Shown here: one piece after another, positions 1 to 8,769 of the stretch
How positions within the stretch are numbered: the first letter of the stretch is position 1
Layout of the letters: each line of letters starts with the position of its first letter
From: JAJDXW01 sp965202895
GTDB lineage: Bacteria; Pseudomonadota; Gammaproteobacteria; HK1
DNA length: 64,000 nucleotides
Reading direction: 5' to 3'
NCBI GenBank assembly: GCA_965202895.1
Contig: OZ241901.1
Coordinates: 2,046,001-2,110,000, forward strand
Notes under the pieces: model-generated
Database searches by the model: none
Seen by the model: only the letters and a program-made list of their open reading frames with translations
Told to the model about the DNA's origin: nothing
Made by a program: the position numbers and the translations under genes

Positions 1-660
1 CGCGACGGCCGGCGGTTCCTGCATTTCGGCGAGGTGCTGCCGAACGGACGGCTCCGCGACGTGCGCATGTTCGAGTTCGACGAGGCCGGGAAGCTCGCCT
101 CGGCCTGGCGCGCTCGCCGCGGGTCCTACCTCGGAGGTCCGGAAGGATCCGCCGATCCGGCCGCGAACGTCCCGAAGGATGCCTTCTGGCGCCTCGAGGA
201 GGTCGAGATCAGCCGGTTCTTCGGCGACGGCGTGGAGACGAGGCGGATCGCGTCGCTCCTGCGCCGGCTGCCGGCCGGGGCGGACCGGTTCGACCGGCTT
301 GCCGCGCGCCCGAGCTGGCTGTCGTTGCTCGAGATCGCCTCCTACATGCACTACCTGCGCGAGAACGGGCTGCGGACGGCGCACTACGACGCAGCCCTGT
401 GGAGCCGGATCATGGCCCCATTCTCCACCGCGGCGATGCTGTTCATCGCGGTGGTGCTGGTGCTGGGGCCGCTCCGGCAGGCGGGCTTCGGACCCCGGAT
501 CGTGGTCGGCGCCGCGCTCGGAATCGGATTCCACATCCTCCAGAAGACGGTCACCCAGATGGGAGTGGTGTACGACTGGTACGCACCGCTCGCGGCGGCG
601 GCGCCGGTCGCGGCCCTCGGCCTCGCCGGCTGGTGGTGGCTGCGCCGGGCGACGGCCTGA
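1..660 (+). CDS. lptG: LptG, lipopolysaccharide export permease (C-terminal part)
   Basis: The reading frame is open from the first base, so this is the 3' part of a gene that begins outside the window. LptG is one of the two inner-membrane permeases (LptF/LptG) of the LptB2FG ABC transporter, which moves LPS from the inner membrane to the Lpt bridge. The end of a periplasmic beta-jellyroll region comes first. It is followed by the conserved SYMHYLRENGL segment before the second half of the membrane domain, then hydrophobic helices including the family's GPLR element. The C-terminal helices end WWWLRR. LptG rather than LptF is chosen from the YxHYLRxNGL/GPLR signature. It closes about 350 bases before iscR. 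Confidence 0.9.
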   Translation, partial: RDGRRFLHFGEVLPNGRLRDVRMFEFDEAGKLASAWRARRGSYLGGPEGSADPAANVPKDAFWRLEEVEISRFFGDGVETRRIASLLRRLPAGADRFDRLAARPSWLSLLEIASYMHYLRENGLRTAHYDAALWSRIMAPFSTAAMLFIAVVLVLGPLRQAGFGPRIVVGAALGIGFHILQKTVTQMGVVYDWYAPLAAAAPVAALGLAGWWWLRRATA

Positions 661-730
661 GCGCTCCCACCGGCCGGCGGCGGCCCCCTCGGCCAGCCCT
701 CCGACCGACACCGGCCCCGAGGCATGTGCG

Positions 731-935
731 CCGTTCGCAAGCTCTCGACATGGAGAGCGGAGAGCGGAGAGCGGGGGGCGAGATATCTTCCACCCCACGG
801 AGACGGCGTTCTTCCGTGATTCGGGGTCGGTTCGAGGGAGGGGGGTTGCTGGCGGATTTCACCCCACGGAGCTGCTTGCGCGGGCGTTCGCGAGAGGCCT
901 GCCCGGCGAAAACCCCACCGCGCACATGCCTCGGC
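731..935 (+). repeat. Dispersed intergenic repeat R2, uninterrupted copy
   Basis: This stretch between lptG and iscR closely matches 33211-33525. Shared landmarks are GAGATAT followed by a CCCC(A/G)CGGA box, GGCGTTCTTCCGTG, GGTTGCTGGCGGATTTCACC, and a final block GCGAGAGGCCTGCCCGGCG ending CACATGCCTCG. The second copy carries an extra 123 bp after TTGCGCGGGC; this copy lacks it. A short GGAGAGC iteration lies at 750-776. No coding frame here looks real. Its position just before iscR means it could hold regulatory sites, but none was identified. Confidence 0.75.
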
Positions 936-1007
936 CCTCCGACCGACTTGACTGGATGGCCGCGATGTGTGATTTTGCCCACCCGCCGAGTCATCGCCCC
1001 GGACGAC

Positions 1008-1535
1008 ATGCGACTCAACACCCGGAGCCGGTACGCGGTCACGGCCATGCTCGACCTCGCTCTCCACGATGGGGACGGACCGGTGGCGCTCGCCGACATC
1101 GCACACCGTCAGGGGCTCTCGCTCGCGTTTCTCGAGCAGCTCTTCGCGCGTCTTCGCAAGGCGCGGCTCGTCACCGGTACCCGCGGCCGCGGCGGCGGCT
1201 ACCGGCTGTGCCGGCCTCCCTCGCGGGTAGCCGTCGCGGACGTGATCGCGGCCGTGGACCGCACGGTGGACGCCACCCGGTGCGGCGGCCGCGAGAACTG
1301 CCAGAGCGAGGCGCGCTGCCTGACCCACGACCTGTGGACCGACCTCAGCCTCCACATCCGGGAGTTCCTCGGGGATATCCATCTCGGGGACCTCGTGGAG
1401 CGCAAGCGGGTCCGGGAGGTGGCGGCCCGCCAGCATCGCCGGTGCGAGTCCGCCGCGCCGCCACGGGCACGGGCCCTCGACGGCCGGCCCGGCGCCCCCC
1501 ATCCGAGTCCGGACCCCGGCGGGAACATGCCATGA
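1008..1535 (+). CDS. iscR: IscR-type Rrf2 transcriptional regulator
   Basis: This 175-residue Rrf2-family winged-helix regulator has the [2Fe-2S] ligands of IscR. Residues C92, C98, C104 and H107 fall at the same numbering as in E. coli IscR (RCGGRENC...C..H). The N-terminal MRLNTRSRYAVTAMLDLA is the standard family start. In known systems, holo-IscR represses isc genes and apo-IscR activates suf genes. After residue 140 there is a Pro/Arg/Ala-rich tail typical of the family's variable end. The stop overlaps the iscA start (ATGA). Unusually, iscS and iscU do not follow. Repeat R2 lies immediately upstream. Confidence 0.9.
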   Translation: MRLNTRSRYAVTAMLDLALHDGDGPVALADIAHRQGLSLAFLEQLFARLRKARLVTGTRGRGGGYRLCRPPSRVAVADVIAAVDRTVDATRCGGRENCQSEARCLTHDLWTDLSLHIREFLGDIHLGDLVERKRVREVAARQHRRCESAAPPRARALDGRPGAPHPSPDPGGNMP

Positions 1536-1855
1536 TCATCCACCTCACCACCACCGCCGCCGACCGGGTCAAGCGCTTTCTCGCGGGGAGCGGGACGGGC
1601 GTCGGTCTTCGCCTCGGCATCCGGAAGAGCGGCTGCTCGGGCTATGCCTACGTGGCCGGGCTGGCGGAGGCGATCTCCGAGTCGGACCGGTTCTGCGTCA
1701 GCCGCGGGGTGAAGGTCGTGGTGGACGCGGCGAGCCTCCCCCTGCTCGACGGCACCGAGGTGGACGTGGTCCGCGAAGGCCTGAACGAGGGCTTCGTCTT
1801 CCGCAACCCCAACGTCAAGCACGAGTGCGGATGCGGCGAGAGCTTCGGCGTCTGA
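1532..1855 (+). CDS. iscA: IscA, iron-sulfur cluster A-type carrier
   Basis: This 107-residue HesB/IscA-family protein carries the three conserved cysteines: one in KSGCSGYAY near residue 35 and two in the C-terminal CGCGESF. A-type carriers bind Fe-S clusters or iron and pass them to client apoproteins. The start codon overlaps the iscR stop by four bases, implying translational coupling. IscA rather than ErpA or SufA is inferred from coupling to iscR and the short length. The scaffold IscU and desulfurase IscS are absent from this locus, so the sulfur source must be encoded elsewhere. Confidence 0.88.
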   Translation: MIIHLTTTAADRVKRFLAGSGTGVGLRLGIRKSGCSGYAYVAGLAEAISESDRFCVSRGVKVVVDAASLPLLDGTEVDVVREGLNEGFVFRNPNVKHECGCGESFGV

Positions 1856-2087
1856 CCTTCACCCCCGGCAGGCCCCCCGCCCCCCGGCGGGCGGCATACG
1901 ACCGCCCCACGCCGGCCCGCCGCCGCGAGCGGGCGCCCGGGAGCCGCTCCCCCATCGCGCATCTTCGTCGCGGCGCCCGCGCCTGCCCCTGCTAGAATCG
2001 CCCGAAACGGGGGCGGCCGGGGCGGCGCGCGGGATCGGCGCTTCCGGAGCCCCCGTCGATACCGCCCTTCCGGATGAGATCGTCTCC

Positions 2088-2519
2088 ATGGCCGTCGAGC
2101 GCACCCTGTCCATCATCAAGCCCGATGCGGTCGCCGCCGACCGTATCGGCGCCATCTGTTCGCGTTTCGAGGAGGCGGGGCTCCGGATCGTCGCGGCCCG
2201 CATGATGCGCGCGACCGAAGCCCGGGCCCGGGCGTTCTACGCGGTGCACCGCGAGCGGCCGTTCTACGAGGAGCTCGTCGCGTTCATGACCTCCGGTCCG
2301 ATCCTGGTCCAGGTGCTGGAGGGCGAGGGCGCGATCGCCCGGAACCGCGAGATCATGGGCGCGACGGACCCCGCGGACGCCGCCCCGGGCACCATTCGCG
2401 CCGATTTCGCCCGCTCCGTCCAGGAGAACGCCGTGCATGGGTCCGACGGCCCGGAGACCGCGAAGGAGGAGATCGCCTTCTTCTTCGCCCCCGACGAGGT
2501 CCACGCCCGTACTCGATGA
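2088..2519 (+). CDS. ndk: Nucleoside diphosphate kinase
   Basis: This 143-residue enzyme transfers the gamma-phosphate from ATP to nucleoside diphosphates through a phosphohistidine. The start MAVERTLSIIKPDAV and the active-site stretch ENAVHGSD (H117) are diagnostic. Length is normal for the family. About 230 bases of GC-rich sequence with no clear promoter separate it from iscA, and its stop overlaps the rlmN start region. The ndk-rlmN pair after an isc locus is a common gammaproteobacterial arrangement. Confidence 0.95.
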   Translation: MAVERTLSIIKPDAVAADRIGAICSRFEEAGLRIVAARMMRATEARARAFYAVHRERPFYEELVAFMTSGPILVQVLEGEGAIARNREIMGATDPADAAPGTIRADFARSVQENAVHGSDGPETAKEEIAFFFAPDEVHARTR

Positions 2520-3748
2520 TGCCGTCGCCGGTCACCGCCGCCGATCCCCTTCCCGGGCGCCCGGGCGCCGCCCCCGCACCCGGGGCCGCGGAACGGGCCA
2601 ACCTGCTCGGCATGGCCCGCCCGCGGCTCGAGTCGTTCTTCGAATCGCTCGGCGAGCGCCCGTTCCGGGCGCGCCAGGTGCTCAAGTGGATCCATGCCCG
2701 GGGGGAGAGCGACTTCGGCCCCATGACCGACCTCGGCCGCCCGCTCCGCGCACGCCTCGCCGAGGTTGCGGAGGTTCGGGCGCCGGAGGTGGAGGCGCGG
2801 AGCACCTCGGGCGACGGCACGCGCAAGTGGCTGCTCCGCGTCGATTCCGGCAATTGCGTCGAGATGGTGTTCATCCCCGAAGAGCGGCGCGGCACCCTGT
2901 GCGTGTCGTCCCAAGTGGGCTGCCCGCTCGACTGCGCGTTCTGTTCCACGGGGAAGCAGGGGTTCAACCGGAACCTCTCCGCGGCAGAGATCGCGGGCCA
3001 GGTCTGGCTCGCGGCCCGCGAGCTCGACCGTCCGGTGACCAACGTCGTGCTGATGGGGATGGGCGAGCCGCTGCTCAACTTCGACGCGGTGACCGAGGCC
3101 ATCGACCTCATGCTCGAGGACCTTGCCTACGGGCTCGCCCGTCGGCGCGTGACGCTGAGCACGGCGGGGGTCGTGCCGGCCATCGACCGTCTCGCCCGCC
3201 GCGCCCCGGTGAGCCTCGCGGTCTCCCTCCACGCGCCCGACGATGCGCTCCGCGACCGCCTCGTCCCGATCAACCGCAAGTATCCCGTGGCGGATCTGCT
3301 CGAGGCCTGCCGTCGCTACGCGGCCGCGAGCCCCAAGCAGAAGATCACCTTCGAGTACGTGATGCTCGAGGGGGTGAACGACTCGCCCGAACACGCGCGG
3401 GCCCTCGTCGCGCTGCTCCGCCCGGTGCCCGCGAAGGTGAACCTGATCCCCTTCAACCCCTTTCCCGGAGCCCCCTTCCGCCGATCATCCGAGACGGTGG
3501 TCGACGGGTTCCGGGAGCGGCTGAACGCGGCCGGGATCATCGCCATCACCAGGCGCCCCAGAGGGGACGACATCGACGCCGCCTGCGGGCAGCTCGCGGG
3601 AGAGGTCGCCGCCCGCGCGGCCCGCGTTCGCCGGGGCGGCCTCGGCCGCGGTGCCATGATTTCCCCTCCGCGCGAACGTCGGCCCCGGCCGGGGAACGAT
3701 CACCGGCGGTCCGGACCGGGCACGCCCGCGTCGCCGGCGGCAGGGTAG
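2516..3748 (+). CDS. rlmN: Dual-specificity RNA methyltransferase RlmN
   Basis: This radical-SAM enzyme methylates C2 of A2503 in 23S rRNA and of A37 in some tRNAs. The CxxxCxxC cluster motif is at C136, C140 and C143. The catalytic methyl-carrying cysteine corresponds to C129 (seven residues before the cluster, as in E. coli), and the C-terminal catalytic cysteine lies in DAACGQLAG. At 410 residues it is slightly long because of a Pro/Ala-rich N-terminus and a Pro/Arg-rich tail. Two adjacent ATGs (2516 and 2519) overlap the ndk stop, and the first is taken. Confidence 0.94.
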   Translation: MMPSPVTAADPLPGRPGAAPAPGAAERANLLGMARPRLESFFESLGERPFRARQVLKWIHARGESDFGPMTDLGRPLRARLAEVAEVRAPEVEARSTSGDGTRKWLLRVDSGNCVEMVFIPEERRGTLCVSSQVGCPLDCAFCSTGKQGFNRNLSAAEIAGQVWLAARELDRPVTNVVLMGMGEPLLNFDAVTEAIDLMLEDLAYGLARRRVTLSTAGVVPAIDRLARRAPVSLAVSLHAPDDALRDRLVPINRKYPVADLLEACRRYAAASPKQKITFEYVMLEGVNDSPEHARALVALLRPVPAKVNLIPFNPFPGAPFRRSSETVVDGFRERLNAAGIIAITRRPRGDDIDAACGQLAGEVAARAARVRRGGLGRGAMISPPRERRPRPGNDHRRSGPGTPASPAAG

Positions 3749-3754
3749 CCCCCG

Positions 3755-4846
3755 ATGGCCGTTCCCGATCCGCTGGGCGATCCGGGGTCCGCGCCGGAGA
3801 ACATCGGCCCGACGCTACGGCACGCGCGCGAGGCGGCCGGCTACTCGATCGGGGACGTCGCGGAGCGGATGCGCCTCAGCCCCCACCACATCGAGAACCT
3901 GGAGGCCGAGCGATTCGACCTGTTCCCGGTCTCGGTCTTCCTGCGCGGCTACCTGACGAGCTACGCGCGGCTGGTGGGAATCGACGAGGGACCGCTCCTC
4001 CATGCCTACGACCGGCGCGGCTTCGGCCCCCCGCAGCTCCACTCCCAGGAGAACGCGCGGACAGCGGCCCGCGGCTCGGAGCTCACCGTCGCCGCCACGA
4101 CCCTCGTCGTCGTCGCGGTCCTCGTCATCCTGAGCGCGCTGTGGTGGCGGGACCAGTGGTCGCAGGACGACGGTCTGCCGACCCCCACGGTCGCGCAGGA
4201 AAACGCCCTTCACGGGGCCGGAGAAGGCGCCGGCGAACCGGCCGGGGCCGCCGTTCCGGCTGCCGGATCGGACCCGGAGGAGCCGCCCCCGCGCGGCGGC
4301 GCGACGGCGGCGCCCGACATCGAGTCCCCGCCCGTCACCGCCGGCGTGGAGGGGCCGCCTCCGGTTTCGGCTGGCGGGCGCACGCCGGGCGCCGGCCGGC
4401 CGGCGGAGGCCGTGCCCGCGTCCGGCGCCGATGCGCAAACGCCGGCGGAAGGCCCCCCCCCCGGCCCGGACGAGGGGTCCGAAGAACCGGCGGAGACGGT
4501 CCCCGGCGAGGGAACGGAGCCCTCCCCGGCCGCGCCCGGATCGGGCGAGCGGGAAGCGATGCGAGCCGACGGGCCGGGCGCCGCGGGGGAGGAAGGAGGG
4601 CTCGCCTCGCTCGTCATCCGGGTCCGCGAAGACTGCTGGCTCATGATCCGCGACGCCGATCAGCGCCTCATCTACCGTGACCTCGCGTCTGCCGGCACGG
4701 TCCTCGAGCTCGCGGCCACGCCGCCCATCCGGATCGTCGCGGGCTACGCCGGCGGCATCGAGATCGAGTACGAGGGCGAACCGTTCGACCTCTCGCCCTA
4801 CGTCGAGCCGAACACGGGCACGGCGCGGTTCCGGCTGGGCTCCTGA
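3755..4846 (+). CDS. rodZ: RodZ, cytoskeletal cell-shape protein
   Basis: RodZ links MreB filaments to the inner membrane and sets rod shape. This 363-residue protein has the usual order: an N-terminal helix-turn-helix (about 18-75, containing GDVAERMRLSPHHIENLE), one transmembrane helix (about 111-131), a long Pro/Ala/Gly/Glu-rich periplasmic linker (about 140-285) and a C-terminal RodZ/DUF4115 beta domain (from about 287, VREDCWLMIRDADQRLIYRDL). The linker is strongly low-complexity. Six bases separate it from rlmN. The pilF/pilW gene often found here is missing. Confidence 0.9.
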   Translation: MAVPDPLGDPGSAPENIGPTLRHAREAAGYSIGDVAERMRLSPHHIENLEAERFDLFPVSVFLRGYLTSYARLVGIDEGPLLHAYDRRGFGPPQLHSQENARTAARGSELTVAATTLVVVAVLVILSALWWRDQWSQDDGLPTPTVAQENALHGAGEGAGEPAGAAVPAAGSDPEEPPPRGGATAAPDIESPPVTAGVEGPPPVSAGGRTPGAGRPAEAVPASGADAQTPAEGPPPGPDEGSEEPAETVPGEGTEPSPAAPGSGEREAMRADGPGAAGEEGGLASLVIRVREDCWLMIRDADQRLIYRDLASAGTVLELAATPPIRIVAGYAGGIEIEYEGEPFDLSPYVEPNTGTARFRLGS

Positions 4847-4853
4847 GCGGCCG

Positions 4854-6176
4854 ATGGCTTCCCTGCCCGCCTCCGCCGAACGATCCCGGAAGCCGCTCGC
4901 GTCGGTGCGGGGGATGCACGATCTCCTGCCGGGTCCGATCGCGCGGTGGCAGCACTTCGAGGCGACCGCGCGCGCGGTCCTCGACTGCTACGGGTTCGAG
5001 GAGATCCGCACCCCCCTCCTCGAGCGGACCGAGCTGTTCGTCCGCTCGATCGGAGGGGCGACCGACATCGTCGAGAAGGAGATGTACTCGTTTCCGGACC
5101 GCGACGGGGACAGCCTCACACTGCGCCCGGAGCAGACCGCGAGCTGCGTGCGCGCCGGTGTCGAGAACGGCTTCATCCACCTTGGCGTCCACCGTCTCTG
5201 GTACATGGGTCCGATGTTCCGCCACGAACGTCCCCAGAAAGGCCGGTTCCGCCAGTTCCACCAGATCGGGGGGGAGATCTTCGGCCCCCCGGGCCCGGAG
5301 GCGGACGCGGAGATCATCCTCGTCACCGCCCGCCTGTGGCGGCGTCTCGGCCTCGACGGGCTGCGGCTGGAGATCAACTCCCTCGGCACGCCGGACTCGC
5401 GCCGCGCCTACCGCTCGCGACTGGCGGAATACCTGCTCGACCGGCGGGCGGATCTCGACGAGGACTCCCGGCGCCGGGCGGAGACGAATCCACTGCGCGT
5501 CCTCGACAGCAAGAACCCCGACATGCAGGGCGTCATCGAGGCGGCCCCGAAGCTGCCGGACACCCTCGACCCGGAATCGCGCGACCACTTCGACGCGCTG
5601 CGTGCGATGCTCGAGGAAGCCGGGGTGCCCTCCGCCGTGAACCCTCGCCTGGTGCGGGGGCTCGACTACTACACGAAGACCGTCTTCGAATGGACCACCG
5701 ACCGCCTCGGCGCGCAGAACGCGGTCTGCGGCGGGGGGCGGTACGACGGACTCGTCGAAGAGATCGGCGGCGCCCCGACACCGGGGGTGGGATTCTCCGC
5801 CGGCATCGAGCGCCTCGTGGCCCTGCTCGCGGAGTCGGGAGCGGGGGTGGAGCCGGCCCTGCCCGCGGCCTGGGTGGCGGCGGTCGGCCCGGCCGCGGCT
5901 CGGGTCGCGCCGGCGGTGGCCGAGGAGCTGCGCGACGCGGGAGTGAGCGCGGTGCTGGACGCCGGTGAGGGCGGGTTCCGAGCCAAGCTCCGGCGGGCGA
6001 ATCGAAGCGGGGCGAAGGTCGCGGTCATCGTCGGCGACGCCGAGGCGGCCGCCGGTGAAGTGAGCGTCAAGCCCTTGCGCGCGGACCAGCCGCAGAGCAC
6101 CGTCGCGCGCGCCGCCCTGAAGGATGCGGTCGCCGCGTGGCTTCCGCCCGGCGGCGGCCCGGAAGGGTACTGCTGA
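4854..6176 (+). CDS. hisS: Histidyl-tRNA synthetase
   Basis: This 440-residue class II synthetase charges tRNA-His. Motif 2 (FRHERPQKGRFRQFHQ, about 121-137) and the histidine-specific elements GLDYYTKTVFEW (about 268) and GGGRYDGL (about 292) are intact. A C-terminal anticodon-binding domain follows. The ATG at 4854 is chosen over upstream in-frame options because it gives the standard N-terminus (LASVRGMHDLLPG) and avoids overlap with rodZ. In many Gammaproteobacteria ispG precedes hisS; here it does not. Confidence 0.95.
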   Translation: MASLPASAERSRKPLASVRGMHDLLPGPIARWQHFEATARAVLDCYGFEEIRTPLLERTELFVRSIGGATDIVEKEMYSFPDRDGDSLTLRPEQTASCVRAGVENGFIHLGVHRLWYMGPMFRHERPQKGRFRQFHQIGGEIFGPPGPEADAEIILVTARLWRRLGLDGLRLEINSLGTPDSRRAYRSRLAEYLLDRRADLDEDSRRRAETNPLRVLDSKNPDMQGVIEAAPKLPDTLDPESRDHFDALRAMLEEAGVPSAVNPRLVRGLDYYTKTVFEWTTDRLGAQNAVCGGGRYDGLVEEIGGAPTPGVGFSAGIERLVALLAESGAGVEPALPAAWVAAVGPAAARVAPAVAEELRDAGVSAVLDAGEGGFRAKLRRANRSGAKVAVIVGDAEAAAGEVSVKPLRADQPQSTVARAALKDAVAAWLPPGGGPEGYC

Positions 6177-6185
6177 GGGGAACCC

Positions 6186-6836
6186 ATGGAGCTCCATCGC
6201 ACGGACGAGGAACGGCTCGAGTCGCTGAAGAGCTGGTGGTCCGAACACGGCCGGACGTTGATCGGCGGGGTGGCGGCCGGGCTCGCCGGTATCGGCGGGT
6301 GGACCTTCTGGCAGGACCATCGGCAGGGCCGGGCGGAGACGGCGTCGGCCCTCTTCCAGACGGTGGGCGAAGCGGCCGCGGCCGACGACCACGCCACCGT
6401 GCGCGAAGTGGGGTCCGTTCTCCTCGCCGACCATGCCGGACACGGATACGCCGCCGCCGCCTCCCTGCTCCTCGCGAGGTCCGAGATCTTGGAGGGCCGG
6501 ATCGACACGGCGAAGGCCCGCCTGAGGTGGGTCGTGGACCATGCCGAGGTCCCCGAGCTCCGCGAGGTGGCCCGTCTGCGCCTTGCGGAGGCGGCCTGGG
6601 CGGGCGGCGCCCCGGACGAGGCGATGGCCCTGCTCGACGAGACGCCGGACGGTCCGTTCGCGGCGGCGCGCGACGAGCTCCGGGGAGACGTCCACCACGC
6701 CCGCCGGGAGCCGGAGAAGGCGCGCGAGGCATGGGAGCGGTCCGCCGCCGGGTACTCCGGCTCGCCCGCGAGCCGGCAGCGGGTTACCCTGAAGCTGAAC
6801 GACCTCGGACACCTGAACACACCCCTCGAGCCATGA
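6186..6836 (+). CDS. yfgM: YfgM-like tetratricopeptide membrane protein
   Basis: This is a 216-residue homologue of YfgM, an inner-membrane protein with a periplasmic TPR domain that associates with SecYEG and PpiD during envelope protein export. The N-terminus is cytosolic and charged (RTDEERLESLKSWWSEHG). One transmembrane helix (about 24-43) and helical TPR-like repeats follow. A GGGG-AACC sequence lies just upstream of the ATG. Its stop overlaps the bamB start. Position between hisS and bamB is diagnostic for the family. Confidence 0.85.
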   Translation: MELHRTDEERLESLKSWWSEHGRTLIGGVAAGLAGIGGWTFWQDHRQGRAETASALFQTVGEAAAADDHATVREVGSVLLADHAGHGYAAAASLLLARSEILEGRIDTAKARLRWVVDHAEVPELREVARLRLAEAAWAGGAPDEAMALLDETPDGPFAAARDELRGDVHHARREPEKAREAWERSAAGYSGSPASRQRVTLKLNDLGHLNTPLEP

Positions 6837-8218
6837 AGAACGCCACCATCACGCTGAATCGCACCGGCCGCCGGGCCTTGTCGGCGAGCCTCCATCCGCT
6901 CGCCGGCCGCGGACTCGTCCGTCCCGGCGCGTCGGCGCCCGCCGACCCGCGGTCCACTCCCGGGCCGGAGGACGTGGCGGGCCAACGCTCCGCCCCGGCC
7001 CGCGGGAGAGCCTCTCCCCGCCGGGGAACCCCTCCCCGCCGCCACCGGGGCGCAGCCGCACCGAGGATCCTCCGCGCGGCCGCCCTGGGTGCGGGGGCCG
7101 GCATCCTGCTCTCCGGATGCGGCATGTTCGGCGCGGACCGCGAAGACGATATCCCGAGCCTGGCGCCGCTCGAACCGCTCGCGGCGGTCGAAACCCCGTG
7201 GTCCGCCGGCGCCGGCTCCGGAACCGGCCGCGAGTGGCTGGTGCTCGCGCCCGCCGTCGACGCCGGCCGGGTGTATGCCGCGGACGCCAAGGGGCGGGTC
7301 TTCGCCTACGACGCCGCGAGCGGCCGCCCGGTGTGGCGCTCCGATACCGGCGCCGACGTCACCGGCGGGGTCGGGGCCGGCGGAGGCCTCGTCCTCGTCG
7401 GCACGGAGAACGGCGAGGTGCTCGCCCTGCAGGCGGAGGACGGCGCGATCGCCTGGCGGACGCAGCTCACCAGCGAGGTGTTGAGCCGGCCCCGGGCCGC
7501 GGGAGACCTGATCGTCGCCCGCACCCTCGACGGCAAGCTCTTCGGGCTCGACGCCGGGTCGGGCGAGGTCCGCTGGAGCTACGACGGCGGGGTGCCGTCC
7601 CTCATCGTGCGCGGGACGGGCCCACCGACCGTCGCGGACGGCGTCGCGATCGCCGGATTCGACAACGGGCGGGTGACGGCCGTGCAGAGCGCGACCGGCG
7701 AGGTCCTGTGGGAATCCGCGGTCTCCGACCCGCGCGGCGCCTCGGAGATCGAACGGCTCACCGACGTCGACACCGAGCCTGTGGTCGAGGGCGGCGCGGT
7801 GTACGCCGCGAGCTACGAACGGGCGGTCGCGGCGTTCGATGCCGAGACCGGCCGTACGCTCTGGCGGCGCCCCATCGCCTCCCAGTCCGGGCTCGCCGCC
7901 GATGCGGACCTTCTCTATCTGGCGGATACCGGCGGCTCGGTCCAGGCCCTCGACCGCGTCTCCGGCGCGACGGTGTGGACGGAAGCGTCGCTCGCCGGGC
8001 GCAGACCCGCGTGGCCGGCCGTGCACGGCCCGTTCGTCGCGGTGACCGACCACGAGGGCTACGTCCACTGGCTGCGGCGCGAGGACGGACGTCCGGCCGC
8101 CCGGACCGGGTCCGGCGCGGGGCGGATCGCCGGCCCTCCCGCCCGCCACGGCGACGCGCTCATCGCCTACTGGGGAGAAGGGAGCCTCACCGCGTTCAGG
8201 GTGCGCCGGACTCCCTGA
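6833..8218 (+). CDS. bamB: BamB, outer-membrane assembly lipoprotein (PQQ-type propeller)
   Basis: BamB is a lipoprotein of the BAM complex that inserts beta-barrel proteins into the outer membrane. After a lipobox (ILLSGC) come repeated blades of the PQQ-like type (GRVFAYDAASGRPVWRSDTG and similar), covering most of the 461 residues. From the ATG that overlaps yfgM, about 95 Arg/Pro/Ala-rich residues precede the lipobox, far more than a normal signal peptide. The true start may therefore be a later non-ATG codon nearer the hydrophobic stretch RAAALGAGAGILLSGC. The der/engA gene that commonly follows is absent. Confidence 0.88.
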   Translation: MKNATITLNRTGRRALSASLHPLAGRGLVRPGASAPADPRSTPGPEDVAGQRSAPARGRASPRRGTPPRRHRGAAAPRILRAAALGAGAGILLSGCGMFGADREDDIPSLAPLEPLAAVETPWSAGAGSGTGREWLVLAPAVDAGRVYAADAKGRVFAYDAASGRPVWRSDTGADVTGGVGAGGGLVLVGTENGEVLALQAEDGAIAWRTQLTSEVLSRPRAAGDLIVARTLDGKLFGLDAGSGEVRWSYDGGVPSLIVRGTGPPTVADGVAIAGFDNGRVTAVQSATGEVLWESAVSDPRGASEIERLTDVDTEPVVEGGAVYAASYERAVAAFDAETGRTLWRRPIASQSGLAADADLLYLADTGGSVQALDRVSGATVWTEASLAGRRPAWPAVHGPFVAVTDHEGYVHWLRREDGRPAARTGSGAGRIAGPPARHGDALIAYWGEGSLTAFRVRRTP

Positions 8219-8250
8219 AGCAGCGCCATCTTCACGAGATCCGGGTGGGG

Positions 8251-8266
8251 CGCGCTTCGGAGCGCG
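8251..8266 (+). terminator. Possible terminator hairpin after bamB
   Basis: CGCGCT-TCGG-AGCGCG forms a perfect 6-bp stem with a four-base loop 33 bases after the bamB stop. It lies within a wider GGGG...CCCC context. There is no T-tract, so efficiency is uncertain. Confidence 0.35.
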
Positions 8267-8525
8267 GGCTTCTCCCCGCATGGACGATCGCGGGCCTGCG
8301 CCCCATTGCGGGCGGGAGGAGCGCGCTCCTGGAGGATCCGGCCGGTGTTCCCGCACGCGATCCGGGGAGACGCCTCGCCCGGAGGGTGCGCCGTGGGAGG
8401 GGTCTCCGGGAATCTTCCCCACTCGAAGGCCGCACGGATCCGGAATCGGGATGATTTCTCCCCATGATCCGTTCCTTTCCGGGACCCGTCTCCATCGGGA
8501 AGGATTGCTTGCGTGGAACGAATAC

Positions 8526-8650
8526 GTACCTGATTACGCACGATACCCGGCCGCGTCACGGACGCGGTGAGCGATCCACTTCGGAAGCTCGCCGGATCCC
8601 GAGAAGCGACGGCCAGGCGGGCCGGAAGGTCGTGGAGCGGCCGGCTGGAA
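8526..8650 (+). repeat. Dispersed repeat R3, copy a
   Basis: This stretch shares ordered blocks with 29770-29885: a GATTACGCACGAT core, then CTTCGGAAGCTCGCCGGA 47-48 bases later, then GACGGCCAGGC and a GG(C/T)CGGAAGG block. Its TACCTGATTACGCACGA also appears inverted at 30142-30158. It occupies the gap (8219-8769) between the convergent bamB and purC genes. Apart from this repeat and the hairpin at 8251 nothing else was seen in that gap. Confidence 0.6.
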
Positions 8651-8769
8651 CCGGTGTCCGCCGGCCGGCGCACGCAGCCCGAGCTTCGTGTGCAGCCGGG
8701 TAGCGAGCCGAGCGCCCGGGTCGGTCCCGTCGGTGTTCGAGCGTCGGCGCCGAACTCGCGCGGGAAGGA

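Noticed and set aside
2437..4680. Very long open frame on the + strand in a different phase from rlmN and rodZ
   Set aside because: It overlaps two certain genes, is Arg/Pro-rich and has no domain features. Long spurious frames are expected at this GC content.
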